From Thermoleophilales bacterium (lineage in GTDB: Bacteria > Actinomycetota > Thermoleophilia > Solirubrobacterales > 70-9): a DNA stretch of 64,000 nt. The position numbers were made by a program, and so were the translations under genes. Within the stretch, counting starts at the first letter, position 1. Each line of letters starts with the position of its first letter. Where the stretch lies: NCBI GenBank assembly GCA_020636955.1, contig JACJWY010000001.1, positions 124,001 through 188,000 of the forward strand, read 5' to 3'. This document shows, piece by piece, positions 16,961 to 25,980 of the stretch. The notes below the pieces were generated by a model, which searched no databases, was not told where the DNA came from, and saw only the letters and a program-made list of their open reading frames with translations.

Positions 16961-18316
16961 GTGGGGGTTCTCTTTCCGGACGGATACGATGGTCCGGCTC
17001 TGAGCCAGTCGCCCCAAGCGCAGCGGGCCGGGAAGCCCGGCGGTCTTTCAGCGGTCACCTCGCGGTGGCTTGACGGAGGCGATCCGGTCGGGCGGAAGTC
17101 CCTGGGCCAGTACATGACACCGCGTCCGGTGGCCGAGGCCCTGCTCGACCGGGTCGACCTTCTGCCTCGCATGCGGGTGCTTGACCCCGGAGTCGGCACC
17201 GGCGAGCTGCTTCGGGCGGTTCTCGATCGTGAGCCGGAAATCGAGGCGGTTGGCTGGGACGTGGATCCGGGGGTGGTGGAGGCAGCCGGGGACCTGGTGC
17301 CGGAAGCCAGGCTGGAAGTCCGCTCGGCGCTCCGCACGTCTCAGGCGGAGCCCGGCGGTTTCGATCTGGTGATTGCCAATCCGCCCTATTTTCAGCTGGC
17401 GCTCGACGCGGCCGAAAGGAGCCGGTTTGACGGGGTGATCTCCGGCCGGGCCAATATTTTTGCGCTCTTTTTCCAGGTCGGGATCGAAATGCTGGAGCCC
17501 GGTGGGCATCTCGCCTTCATCGTCCCGCCCTCAATGAACAGCGGCGCCTATTTCGAGGCTCTGCGGGAGTTCCTGACCGCCCGGGCCGAGGTGATCGATC
17601 TGACCGTTCTGGAGGGAACCGACATTTTCGCGGGCGCCAACACAGCAATCCAGCTCCTGGTGCTCTGCAAGTCGGATCGAGCGGTGGGTCGGATTTCCGG
17701 TATCGGTGACGTAAATCCGACCCGCCGGGGGTTTGTGTTCCGGCGGGAAGTCGAGGAAGCCGGTTTCAGGCGGGTTCTGTTCACGCCTGATCCGGTCCGC
17801 CTGGCCGAAGAATTCGAGAACCGCCGAACCCTGTGGGAACTGGGACTCGAGGCATCGACCGGACAGGTGATCTGGAACGAGAACCGGGACCGCCTGGAAA
17901 ATGACCCCGGCCCGGATCGGGTTCCGCTGGTCTGGTCCCGCGACATCGGAGCGACCTGGCCCGGCAGGCCCGGCGCACGCCCGGCGGGCAAACCCGCCTT
18001 CTACCTGACCGGCGAAGGTGGCCGTTCACCCCTGGTCGGGCCGGCCATCGCGGTCAACCGGGTCGTCGGAGCCGTCGGTCGCGGCGAGCTTCGCGCCACC
18101 TTCATCCCGGAGGGGGTCGAGTTCCTGGCGGAAAACCACGTGAACGTGATTCGTCGGCGCGGCTCCGGGTCTGGCGGAGGGAAGGGTGATTTCCCCGGCT
18201 GGGACGTGGTCCTGGAGTTGCTCCGACGGCCCGACGTCGCCGGGCGAGTGCGTTTGCTCACCGGCAACACGCAGATCTCGGCCCGGGAACTGACCCATCT
18301 TCTCCCCCTCGGCTGA
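16961..18316 (+). CDS. stand-alone N6-adenine DNA methyltransferase-like protein
   Basis: The 451-residue protein contains LGQYMTP (48-54), DPGVGTGE (75-82, SAM binding) and the catalytic NPPY (140-143), the order found in gamma-class adenine methyltransferases of the Eco57I/TaqI kind. Residues ~280-450 could be a target-recognition domain. No nuclease motif and no restriction subunit gene is nearby, so it looks like an orphan methylase. The GTG at 16961 is the furthest plausible start. A shorter N-terminus is possible because a TACGAT -10-like hexamer sits at 16985-16990 inside the assumed frame. Confidence 0.75.
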   Translation: MGVLFPDGYDGPALSQSPQAQRAGKPGGLSAVTSRWLDGGDPVGRKSLGQYMTPRPVAEALLDRVDLLPRMRVLDPGVGTGELLRAVLDREPEIEAVGWDVDPGVVEAAGDLVPEARLEVRSALRTSQAEPGGFDLVIANPPYFQLALDAAERSRFDGVISGRANIFALFFQVGIEMLEPGGHLAFIVPPSMNSGAYFEALREFLTARAEVIDLTVLEGTDIFAGANTAIQLLVLCKSDRAVGRISGIGDVNPTRRGFVFRREVEEAGFRRVLFTPDPVRLAEEFENRRTLWELGLEASTGQVIWNENRDRLENDPGPDRVPLVWSRDIGATWPGRPGARPAGKPAFYLTGEGGRSPLVGPAIAVNRVVGAVGRGELRATFIPEGVEFLAENHVNVIRRRGSGSGGGKGDFPGWDVVLELLRRPDVAGRVRLLTGNTQISARELTHLLPLG

Positions 18317-18365
18317 CGGTTCGGGCGGCCGGACCTTCACCGTCTGGTTCACTTCGGGGCCCGGT

Positions 18366-18845
18366 TCAGTGCCCGATTTCGAGGGTGTAGAAGAAGTCTG
18401 GCGATTGACCCCATTTGTCGGGATTGTGGACTGCGCGAAAGCCGCAGCTCTCGTAAAGCTTCATCGCCGTTTCGTTTGACTTGTTAACGTCAAGCTGGAT
18501 CCGGGCGCAACCCCGGGAACGGGCTCTTTCCACTGCCGCCTCGACCAGCTTCCGCCCGTATCCCTCGCCGCGGGCGGATTCCTCGACGAAGAGGTCCTCC
18601 AGCCAGGCATCCTCGGTTCCGGTCCAGACCGAAAGCCGGAACCGGCTCTGGACGAAACCGGCCTCGGGATCACCGATAAGGAGGAACTCGGTCGACCGGT
18701 CACGCAGCAGAACCGATGAGGTCGCTTCGATTTCCGCATTGGTAGGTGAAGCGCCACCGAGGAAATCGCGAAAGCCCGCGATGAGCCTGGTGACCGGTGC
18801 CACGTCCGAAGGGCCGGCGATTCTGAGTGGAGTCTCGGGTCCCAC
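18366..18845 (-). CDS. GNAT-family N-acetyltransferase
   Basis: The 159-residue product shows the GNAT core: LEDLFVEESARGEGYGRKL is beta4 with the acetyl-CoA pyrophosphate-binding loop R-G-x-G-Y-G. Then come the C-terminal ARIQLDVNKSNETAMKLYES and GFRAVHN motifs. It would acetylate an amine or protein N-terminus with acetyl-CoA; the acceptor is unknown. The open frame extends 90 codons upstream, but GTG 18845 follows a TAGCCT -10 by exactly 7 bases, so the short form is preferred. It is convergent with the methyltransferase gene and divergent from sulfatase 2. Confidence 0.82.
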   Translation of the reverse strand: MGPETPLRIAGPSDVAPVTRLIAGFRDFLGGASPTNAEIEATSSVLLRDRSTEFLLIGDPEAGFVQSRFRLSVWTGTEDAWLEDLFVEESARGEGYGRKLVEAAVERARSRGCARIQLDVNKSNETAMKLYESCGFRAVHNPDKWGQSPDFFYTLEIGH

Positions 18846-18852
18846 GGGGACA

Positions 18853-18858
18853 AGGCTA
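18853..18858 (-). promoter_or_regulatory. -10 element, leaderless promoter of the GNAT gene
   Basis: On the minus strand TAGCCT ends 7 bases before GTG 18845. It decides the start of a gene whose frame is open far upstream. Confidence 0.45.
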
Positions 18859-18954
18859 CATTCGACCGCCGTTCCGGAGAGCGCATGGTCCGTTCTCTGC
18901 CTATCCTGTTGGAGGGAACGAATCCGTCGAAAGCGGGTAGATGGCCACGGCGCT

Positions 18955-20622
18955 TTGACTCCGATCGGGAACAACCGCTGGCGCCTTTGCGCCCTCGTTT
19001 TGCTGGCCGGTCTGACCGCCTCGTTGGCGGCCGCCGCGCTGGGACGCTCGGCCGCCATGGCCCGGGGCAGACCGAACATCGTGGTGATCCAGACCGACGA
19101 CCAGACCGTCCGCATGCTTCATTCGGTCTACGTGGACCGGCACGGCCGCAGGCACCTGACCATGCCGAACACGCTGCGGCTGATCGCAGACCAGGGAATC
19201 GAATTCACCAATTACTACTCGTCGACACCGGTCTGCTCGCCTTCGAGGTCGGGCCTGCTTTCCGGCCAGTACGGTCACACGAGCGGGCTGATCAGGAACC
19301 TGGGCCTGCTCGGTGGCGCGCGGGGGCTTTCCGCCAGCCCGGTCTGGAACCGGAACATCGCGGTCGCACTCCAACGGTCCGGGTACTTCACCGCTCATTT
19401 CGGCCGCTTCGAGAACGAGTACGGAAATGAAGCCGGATACGACGATCCCGAAGTGCCGCCAGGCTGGAACACCTGGGCCAGTGACTGGACCCCGGGACCG
19501 GTACGCCGCTTCTACGGCTACCGGCTCAACGTGAACGGAACGATCAGGGGCCCCTTCGGCCGGGTTCATTACCAGGCCTGGAGGAACAAGGACAGCCGGA
19601 GATGTCCGTCCGGCGGGCTGAGCTGCAACTACCACACCGATCAGGTCACGACCCGGGCCCTGCGCACGATCAGGCATGCGCCCGCGCGCCCGTTCTACAT
19701 CGAGATCGACTATCAGGCGCCGCATGGTGCGCCGGGAGAAGGTGGTGCCTCGGAGCCGGCCAGCCGCCACATCGGATCTGCCGCCAGAACACCGCTTCCG
19801 CGGCCACCCGGATTCAATGAGGCCGACATCGCTGACAAGCCGGAAACTCTTCGCGCAGGGGCCAGACGCCTGACCCGGAACGAGATCGCGGCGATCAGGG
19901 AACGCTGGCAGCACGAACTGGAGACCCTCCGCTCGGTCGACGAGAGCGTCGAGCGGGTGATGCGCACCCTGCGCCGCAGCGGCCGCCTCGGCAACACCTA
20001 CGTCTTCTTCCTTTCCGACAACGGCGCCTTCTTCGGCGAGCACCGGTACATCAGCTCGAAGTTCCTCGCCTACGAGCCCTCGACCAACCTGCCGCTCCTC
20101 GTTCGAGGGCCGGGCGTGCGACGCAACCGGTTCTCCCCGGCGATCGTCAGCAACGTTGACCTCGCACCGACGTTCGCCGGCATCGCTGGTGTCAAGCCCC
20201 TGACGCCACCGGACGGCCGGTCGATGAAACCGCTGTTCCGGTTCCCGCTGAAAGTTGGCCGTCGTGCGGTGGTGCTCGAGTCCTACCGGCTCCCGTCCCG
20301 GGCGCTCTATCGGCACCTGCAGCAGGAAGGCATTCGCACCCCGAACGACCTCCAGGCATCGGCTTCGGCAAGGGTGCCGGCGGTCAACTACAGCGCCCTG
20401 AGGGCGGGTCGCTACAAATACATCCAGTACGAGGGGGGAGGCCGGGAGCTCTACGACCTGAAACTGGATCCGTACGAGGTCTCGAACCGGGCCCACTGGC
20501 CGGCTTACCGCAAGGTCGCCGGGATCCTGCGAAACCAGCTGAAGTGGCGCCGTTTCTGCGGGGGCATCGTTTGCAGGAGAGGGACCGGACCTTTGCCTTC
20601 GCCGAAACTACGGCGGCACTGA
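18955..20622 (+). CDS. secreted formylglycine-dependent sulfatase 2
   Basis: From TTG 18955 this is a 555-residue S1 sulfatase with signal segment CALVLLAGLTASLAAAALG. Metal-binding Asp48-Asp49 lie in VIQTDDQT and the formylglycine site is C94-S-P-S-R. EIDYQAPHGAPG, SDNGAFFGEHR and YKYIQYEGGG are further family motifs. It is a clear paralogue of sulfatases 1 and 3. TTG is the only usual start that keeps the signal peptide. It overlaps, as TTGA, the stop of a five-codon open frame beginning at ATG 18941. The secreted enzyme would desulfate a glycan or small ester; specificity is unknown. Confidence 0.85.
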   Translation: MTPIGNNRWRLCALVLLAGLTASLAAAALGRSAAMARGRPNIVVIQTDDQTVRMLHSVYVDRHGRRHLTMPNTLRLIADQGIEFTNYYSSTPVCSPSRSGLLSGQYGHTSGLIRNLGLLGGARGLSASPVWNRNIAVALQRSGYFTAHFGRFENEYGNEAGYDDPEVPPGWNTWASDWTPGPVRRFYGYRLNVNGTIRGPFGRVHYQAWRNKDSRRCPSGGLSCNYHTDQVTTRALRTIRHAPARPFYIEIDYQAPHGAPGEGGASEPASRHIGSAARTPLPRPPGFNEADIADKPETLRAGARRLTRNEIAAIRERWQHELETLRSVDESVERVMRTLRRSGRLGNTYVFFLSDNGAFFGEHRYISSKFLAYEPSTNLPLLVRGPGVRRNRFSPAIVSNVDLAPTFAGIAGVKPLTPPDGRSMKPLFRFPLKVGRRAVVLESYRLPSRALYRHLQQEGIRTPNDLQASASARVPAVNYSALRAGRYKYIQYEGGGRELYDLKLDPYEVSNRAHWPAYRKVAGILRNQLKWRRFCGGIVCRRGTGPLPSPKLRRH

Positions 20623-20738
20623 TCGGTTTGAGGTTCAGGTATCGAGGGATCAGAACTCAAAACCAGGTTCATGACTGCGGCCAGCCCGCGGCGCCCGTGT
20701 CTGCCCGGAACCGGTGGCGTCGGGCCGGGGGTCTGCCG

Positions 20739-22388
20739 ATGATGCGGAGGATTCTGGTGGCATTGTTGGCCGGTGGCTGCCTGGCTCTCGCCTCTGCCGG
20801 TCTGCTGGCCTCGGGAGCAAGTGCTGCCGCGAGACCGAGTTTCGTCGTGATCCAGACCGATGACCAGCCTCGCAACGAGTTCGACCGGAGGTTCCGGGAT
20901 CTGTACGACAACTGGCGTCAGATCATGCCCCGGACGATGGCCCTGATGCGCGACAAGGGCATTACCTTCACCCAGTACATGACCCCCTTTTCGCTGTGTG
21001 CGCCTTCCCGGGCGACCCTGCTCAGCGGCCGGTATGCGCAAAATCACGGGGTGATCCGGATCGGTGGTCCGCGGGGTGGCTGGGCCGCCTGGCAAAGCAA
21101 TCAGATCATGCACGAGAACCTTGCCGTCTGGCTGCAGCGGGCCGGGTACCGGACTCTCCACTTCGGCAAGTTCATGAACAATTACGGCGGTCCGGACGAA
21201 CCGGCCGAGACCGTGGTTCCGCCGGGCTGGGATCGCTGGGTCACCGATGCGACCGACAACTCGACCAGGGAGTTCTACGGATACCGCCAGAACATCGACG
21301 GGAAAGTCACGGAGCGTCTCGGCTGGCCCTATTACGACCAGCTGGGCGGCCGCGACCCCGACGGGTGCCCCTGGCTCGGCATCGAAATCTGTAACTACCA
21401 CACCGATTCGATGTCCCAGCAGGCGGAAGCAGCAATCCGGAAAACCGGCAAGCGACCTTTCTATCTCCAGATCGATTACCACACGCCGCATGGCGATTCG
21501 CGTCCGCCGATCGGTCCGGAACCGCCGCCCCGTTATTACGACACGGCCCTGCGGACTCCGGGGCCCCGCCCACCGGGGTTCAACGAAGCCGACATCACCG
21601 ACAAGCCGCAGTTCCTCCAGGAGGCCGATGCGGCGGCCCCCCTGAGCTCCGGAGAGATCAGGCAGCTCGACACCCAATACCGCAAGTCGGTCGAAGCGCT
21701 GCGCTCGGTCGATGACGGGGTCGGATGGATCATCAAGGCCCTGAGGGAAACCGGAAGGCTCGCCAACACCTACGTGATTTTCACATCGGACAACGGGTTC
21801 TTCACCGGCCAGCACCGGATCACGCGCGGCAAGCTGCTGCCCTATGACCCGGCGATCCGGGTTCCCTTCGTGATCCGCGGCCCGGGCATCAAGCCCGGCA
21901 CGAAAAGTTACGAACCCGTCGCCAACCAGGATGTCGCCCCGACCATCGTCAAGCTGGCCGGTGCCCGGGCGGCGTTGACCATGGATGGCCGGTCGATGAA
22001 GCGCTTCTGGCTGGATCCGCGTCGCCGGTCCCGTCGTCCCATTCTGCTCTCCAGCTATGCGACGATCACCCGCCTGATTCCGGGTGATTATCCGGATGAG
22101 CCGGCCGATCCGGAACCCACCGGGGACGCGAGTGCCTCGGTCAAGAGTCCGAATCAGAACTTCGTCGGGATCAGGCTTGGCCCCTACAAGTACATCCGCT
22201 ACGAGAACGGAGAGCAGGAGCTTTACGTGCTGAAGGATGACCCGGCAGAGCTCGAGAACCGGGCTTCGGATCCGGCCTACCGGCGGATCATCCGGTATCT
22301 GGACACGCAACTCGAAGCTCTCAGGGGCTGCAAGGGGCAGACCTGTCGCAACTGGGCCCCGCCCTGGCCCCAGCCTCCGGCCGGGTGA
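20739..22388 (+). CDS. secreted formylglycine-dependent sulfatase 3
   Basis: The 549-residue protein begins MMRRILVALLAGGCLALASA, a clear signal peptide with the basic n-region next to the start. Metal-binding Asp41-Asp42 lie in VIQTDDQP. The formylglycine site reads C87-A-P-S-R, so Ala replaces the Ser seen in its two paralogues; this variant is normal for the family. QIDYHTPHGD, SDNGFFTGQHR and YKYIRYENGEQELY follow. It lies 116 bases after sulfatase 2 on the same strand, so they may be co-transcribed. It is convergent, 2 bases apart, with the membrane sulfatase-fold gene. Confidence 0.87.
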   Translation: MMRRILVALLAGGCLALASAGLLASGASAAARPSFVVIQTDDQPRNEFDRRFRDLYDNWRQIMPRTMALMRDKGITFTQYMTPFSLCAPSRATLLSGRYAQNHGVIRIGGPRGGWAAWQSNQIMHENLAVWLQRAGYRTLHFGKFMNNYGGPDEPAETVVPPGWDRWVTDATDNSTREFYGYRQNIDGKVTERLGWPYYDQLGGRDPDGCPWLGIEICNYHTDSMSQQAEAAIRKTGKRPFYLQIDYHTPHGDSRPPIGPEPPPRYYDTALRTPGPRPPGFNEADITDKPQFLQEADAAAPLSSGEIRQLDTQYRKSVEALRSVDDGVGWIIKALRETGRLANTYVIFTSDNGFFTGQHRITRGKLLPYDPAIRVPFVIRGPGIKPGTKSYEPVANQDVAPTIVKLAGARAALTMDGRSMKRFWLDPRRRSRRPILLSSYATITRLIPGDYPDEPADPEPTGDASASVKSPNQNFVGIRLGPYKYIRYENGEQELYVLKDDPAELENRASDPAYRRIIRYLDTQLEALRGCKGQTCRNWAPPWPQPPAG

Positions 22389-22390
22389 GT

Positions 22391-24565
22391 TCAGCCCTGG
22401 TTTCCGCCGAGCGGGACCAGGTGTGGCTTCATCAGTCGGCCCTTGGCCAGGCGGTAAACACCGATCCGGTTCTTGCCGGGATGCAGGGAGCGCGGATTGA
22501 CCAGGGCGCCCCAGTGAACGGACCCGTCGAAGTCGAAGGGCCGGGCGGTGGCCTGGACCTTGCCGTTCACCGCGATCGCGAAGACCGGGGCCTTGCGGGG
22601 GGCGGCCGGGACGTTGCCATCCCAGGTGCCGGTGATGAACATCGGGATCAGATCCTCACCCGGGTCATAGGCCTTGCCCAGGTCAGGCTCATCGAGTTGG
22701 ACATGGTTGGCGGATTTCGGGACGGGATCGACCTTCCGGCCGATCAGTTCCGGAGCCGGACCGAGGGTGTAGAAAGGACCGGTGCCCAGCCTCTGGTCGG
22801 CCCTCCGGATTGCGGCGCGGCGCTGCTGGATCATTTCGCCGAGACCGACCGTGAACAGGTTGCCTTCCGGGTCGGTGATGGTCACATCCCGCTTCGGTAC
22901 CGGACCCTGAAGCGGCACCCCGTCGGTCTTGTAAAGGTCATTTACCCCGAGCGTCCTGGCGATCGTCGGGACGATGTCGAGGGTCATGCTGTGCTTGGGC
23001 GAGACCACGCCCCTGCGCTGCCCGGGGTACTTGATGAAGAGGGGCGGATTGGCGACTTCTCCCATCGCTCTCTTGTCGGCCTGTCTTTGCGGGACGCCGT
23101 TGCCCTCGAAGGAGATGCCGTGGTCAGCCGTAACGATCACCAGTGCCTTGTTCCAGAGCCCCATCGATTCGAGCTTGCGTCTCATCTGGCCGAGCAGGTT
23201 GTCGGCAAAACCGGTCTGGACATACATCCGGGACTGGGAAACCGAAATCCCGTTCGAGTTGACCATCCAGTTGCCGAGGCTGTGCGAGAGCTGCTCGATT
23301 GGGGATTCGTTGTACTGGTTGCCCTGCAGGTCGTATTTCCACACCTGATGCGGCAGGTGCATGTGCATCACGGTCAGTCCCCGGTCGCTGTCCGGAATTT
23401 GCTGGATGAACTGCTCGTAGAGTTCGGGGTCCGACCTCGCTTCGGCTTTGACCGCCAGCTCACCCCGCTTGTGTTTGCGCTTGCCAAGCTTGACCGGATC
23501 ATCCTCGCCGCCGTTGTCTCCGAAGCCCTCGAAGTTGGAGCTGACGTCGGGCAGCGTGTCGGCGATTCCGGGCGGCAGAACCAGCCTCCCTTCGACATAT
23601 TTCAGGTCCGAATACAGATCCTCCAGTCTGCTCTTCTGGCTCTGCTCCTCGTTGATCAGGTCCGGACATAGCTCGTCCGGGCAGAGCGCCGTTACTGGCT
23701 CGAGCACATGAAGCTGCCGGCCCCGGCTGAACTGGCTGAAGATGCTGAGCGGCTGCTCCTGCCAGGTCGGCAGCGTGTCGGCCGGCTGGTTGATCCCGGT
23801 GAGTATTCCGGGCACGGCATGGGGGGTGAAAAAGGCCGTGGTGGTCTCGTTCTTGTACCAGGTGCTGGAGGCGGCGAGTCGGGCGAAGTTCGGGTACCGG
23901 CCGGCATCGATCCTGCCCTTTGAGGTCATCAGGTTCGAGGTGCCGAGTTCGTCGTAGATCATCAGCACCACCGGGGTGTTGTTGCCCGAATCGGTCGCGA
24001 CTTCGAAGTGGCCTTCGTCGGGGAAGATCAGCTCCGTCGTCTTGCTGTTGAACACGAACATGGCCAGGATCACGATCGGGGCAATGATCAGGATGTCCAT
24101 CAGGTTCTTGACGAAGACGTAGCGGAAGACCATCCAGGCAAGGAAAGCCCCGGCGCCTAGTGACACGACCAGAATGACCAAGGACCGGGCGCTGAACACA
24201 TCCGAGACCAGGGGGATGAAGAAGAAGGTGGCGATCAGTCCCATCAGGACCAGATGCAGCCCGTAGTACGCCTTCGTGCCGACTTTGCTGATCACCCATT
24301 CGATCCCGAGCAGAACCAGCGGCGGGACCAGGGTGAAACCGATCGCGAGGATCAGGATGTCGCCGGTGGTGTTCCCGCGAGCGACAAAGAAGTCGGGGTT
24401 GCGTCCGAGCAGGTCGAGCAGCGGCTGAACGAACGCAAGTGCCCAGAGGGCCGCGATGTGCCCTCCGCCGAGCAGCAGTTGGCGGCGGGTTGGCGGTTCA
24501 CGGTCGAGCACCGCAGAGAGACCCCGCTTCGGCTCGGCCTCCGGACTTTCTCCCGTGATGCTCAA
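22391..24565 (-). CDS. membrane-anchored sulfatase-superfamily protein (LtaS/phosphotransferase-like)
   Basis: The 724-residue protein has about five membrane helices (residues ~35-175) and then a large extracytoplasmic sulfatase-fold domain. The metal site begins at IYDELGTSN (Asp205). The nucleophile position holds Thr247 in FFTPHAVPGILTG where sulfatases have formylglycine Cys, as in LtaS-type phosphotransferases. VTADHGISFEG supplies later metal ligands. A phospho-substituent transferase or phosphodiesterase acting on a surface polymer is therefore likelier than a sulfatase. The TTG start follows GAGGAGGTGA and lies 1 base after the methyltransferase stop, so translation is coupled. Confidence 0.78.
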   Translation of the reverse strand: MSITGESPEAEPKRGLSAVLDREPPTRRQLLLGGGHIAALWALAFVQPLLDLLGRNPDFFVARGNTTGDILILAIGFTLVPPLVLLGIEWVISKVGTKAYYGLHLVLMGLIATFFFIPLVSDVFSARSLVILVVSLGAGAFLAWMVFRYVFVKNLMDILIIAPIVILAMFVFNSKTTELIFPDEGHFEVATDSGNNTPVVLMIYDELGTSNLMTSKGRIDAGRYPNFARLAASSTWYKNETTTAFFTPHAVPGILTGINQPADTLPTWQEQPLSIFSQFSRGRQLHVLEPVTALCPDELCPDLINEEQSQKSRLEDLYSDLKYVEGRLVLPPGIADTLPDVSSNFEGFGDNGGEDDPVKLGKRKHKRGELAVKAEARSDPELYEQFIQQIPDSDRGLTVMHMHLPHQVWKYDLQGNQYNESPIEQLSHSLGNWMVNSNGISVSQSRMYVQTGFADNLLGQMRRKLESMGLWNKALVIVTADHGISFEGNGVPQRQADKRAMGEVANPPLFIKYPGQRRGVVSPKHSMTLDIVPTIARTLGVNDLYKTDGVPLQGPVPKRDVTITDPEGNLFTVGLGEMIQQRRAAIRRADQRLGTGPFYTLGPAPELIGRKVDPVPKSANHVQLDEPDLGKAYDPGEDLIPMFITGTWDGNVPAAPRKAPVFAIAVNGKVQATARPFDFDGSVHWGALVNPRSLHPGKNRIGVYRLAKGRLMKPHLVPLGGNQG

Positions 24566-24566
24566 T

Positions 24567-25976
24567 TCACCTCCTCGGATGAGCCAGGTAAAGGATCCGG
24601 TCTCCGGAGGGCAGCTCTTCGCGACGATCGACCGTGAACCGCTTCTTCAGTTCCCGCTCGAAGTTGTCTTCCTCGTAGTCGGGGTTTGCGCCGGCATGCT
24701 TGTTGGCCAACAGGGCCCTGACCATCGGGTCGGTTCGCTTCGGGAATTCGATCAGCAGCGTGGTCCCCAGATCCCGGGCCCACTGCAGGAAATCGGCGAT
24801 CGGGATATTGGCGCTGATCGAAACGTGGTGAATCAGGGCCAGGGCGAGCATGAGATCGGGGGCGCCGCGATCGACCAGGGTCTTCCGCTCCAGGCCACGC
24901 CAGCCCAGCGCAGGTGAAGGATCGGCGAGATTTGAAACCAGCGGCAGGATCTTCGTGTTGCCTTCTTCCCTGAGCGAGCGGTAAAGGGCCTCGACCGTGG
25001 CGTGGTCGAAGTCGAAGGCGACCACAAGCTTCGAGCTCCCGGCGGCGATCCGCGAGTAGGCACCGTCGTTGCAGCCCATGTCCCAGGTCAGGCCGGGCTC
25101 CTCTTCGGCGGCGACCTCGGCCACGAAGGCCTGCTTGCGCCGGTCGTCCTCGTCTGAGTAAGTGTTGGACTGGCGGTAGCCGCTCCACGAGGTCTCCCCG
25201 GCTTTCCACTTCAGTTTCGAGACCAGGCGGTTCATCGATTCGAGCTGGGCCTTGATCTGTCCCGGCTTGACCTGCCGTTTGTTCCTGTTTTCCTCGGCGC
25301 TGCCCGGGCCCGACCTCTTGGCCCGCCGGTCCAGCCTCGCGTGCAGCGAGGTGTGGAGAAAAACGCCGCTGCGCAGCCGGTCGCGCAGCGAGAAAACTTT
25401 GACCGCGTCGATCGGCTGGATCCCGTCGATCGAACCCCGCATCCAGGGCTGGAAGGGGATGTCCTTGTGGGCCTGGAAGAGCAGCGGATAGAGATAGAGC
25501 ATGCAGAATTGCCGGTAGGCAATCCAGGGTTCGCCCGCAGTGATCTTCTCGAAGGAGCCGATGTCGATGAAGGTAGGCCTGGAGCCGAGGAACTGGACGT
25601 TGTATGGGGTCGCGTCCTTCAGGTCCAGACCGAAATCGAGCGCTGACGCGCCGAGCTCAAGCTGGAGCTTCGCGGCATCCTGCAGCATGCTGAAGGTCCA
25701 CTCGTAGGGGTAGGAGACGAAGGGGACCCGATCGTGTTCGAGGACCCTGGCGACTCCGGTCGGGAGCAGGCCCCTGCTTTCGCTGAGGATCGAAGGGTCG
25801 ACTTCCCGGGTGCCGATCACCTTGCCGGCAGCGGTTAGCTGTCCGAGCAGGGGGCTGCCGGAGAGGGCATCCCAGTCCTCGGCGCCTTCCGGACTCAGGG
25901 CCCGGTAAATTGCGTCGCCCGAGAGGACGACGCGGCTGTCGCGGTCTCTGAACGAGCCCGGTTCTGTGGCCGTCAC
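24567..25976 (-). CDS. NoeA-like SAM-dependent methyltransferase
   Basis: The 469-residue protein has a long N-terminal region with DATPYNVQFLGSRPTFIDIGSFE, characteristic of the NoeA (host-specific nodulation) methyltransferase group. A Rossmann domain follows from ~290 with LTWDMGCNDGAYS as the SAM-binding loop, then ALALIHHVSIS and LLIEFPKRTDPMV. Its acceptor is unknown; in rhizobia NoeA is linked to Nod-factor methylation. GTG 25976 lies 4 bases after the stop of the small membrane protein, and its own stop runs into the ribosome site of the membrane sulfatase-fold gene, giving a tight three-gene operon. Confidence 0.75.
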   Translation of the reverse strand: MTATEPGSFRDRDSRVVLSGDAIYRALSPEGAEDWDALSGSPLLGQLTAAGKVIGTREVDPSILSESRGLLPTGVARVLEHDRVPFVSYPYEWTFSMLQDAAKLQLELGASALDFGLDLKDATPYNVQFLGSRPTFIDIGSFEKITAGEPWIAYRQFCMLYLYPLLFQAHKDIPFQPWMRGSIDGIQPIDAVKVFSLRDRLRSGVFLHTSLHARLDRRAKRSGPGSAEENRNKRQVKPGQIKAQLESMNRLVSKLKWKAGETSWSGYRQSNTYSDEDDRRKQAFVAEVAAEEEPGLTWDMGCNDGAYSRIAAGSSKLVVAFDFDHATVEALYRSLREEGNTKILPLVSNLADPSPALGWRGLERKTLVDRGAPDLMLALALIHHVSISANIPIADFLQWARDLGTTLLIEFPKRTDPMVRALLANKHAGANPDYEEDNFERELKKRFTVDRREELPSGDRILYLAHPRR

Positions 25977-25980
25977 AGCC

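Noticed and set aside
18901..22310. Minus-strand frames of 531 and 601 codons opposite sulfatases 2 and 3
   Set aside because: They are shadows of two paralogous genes and resemble each other only because the sense strands do.
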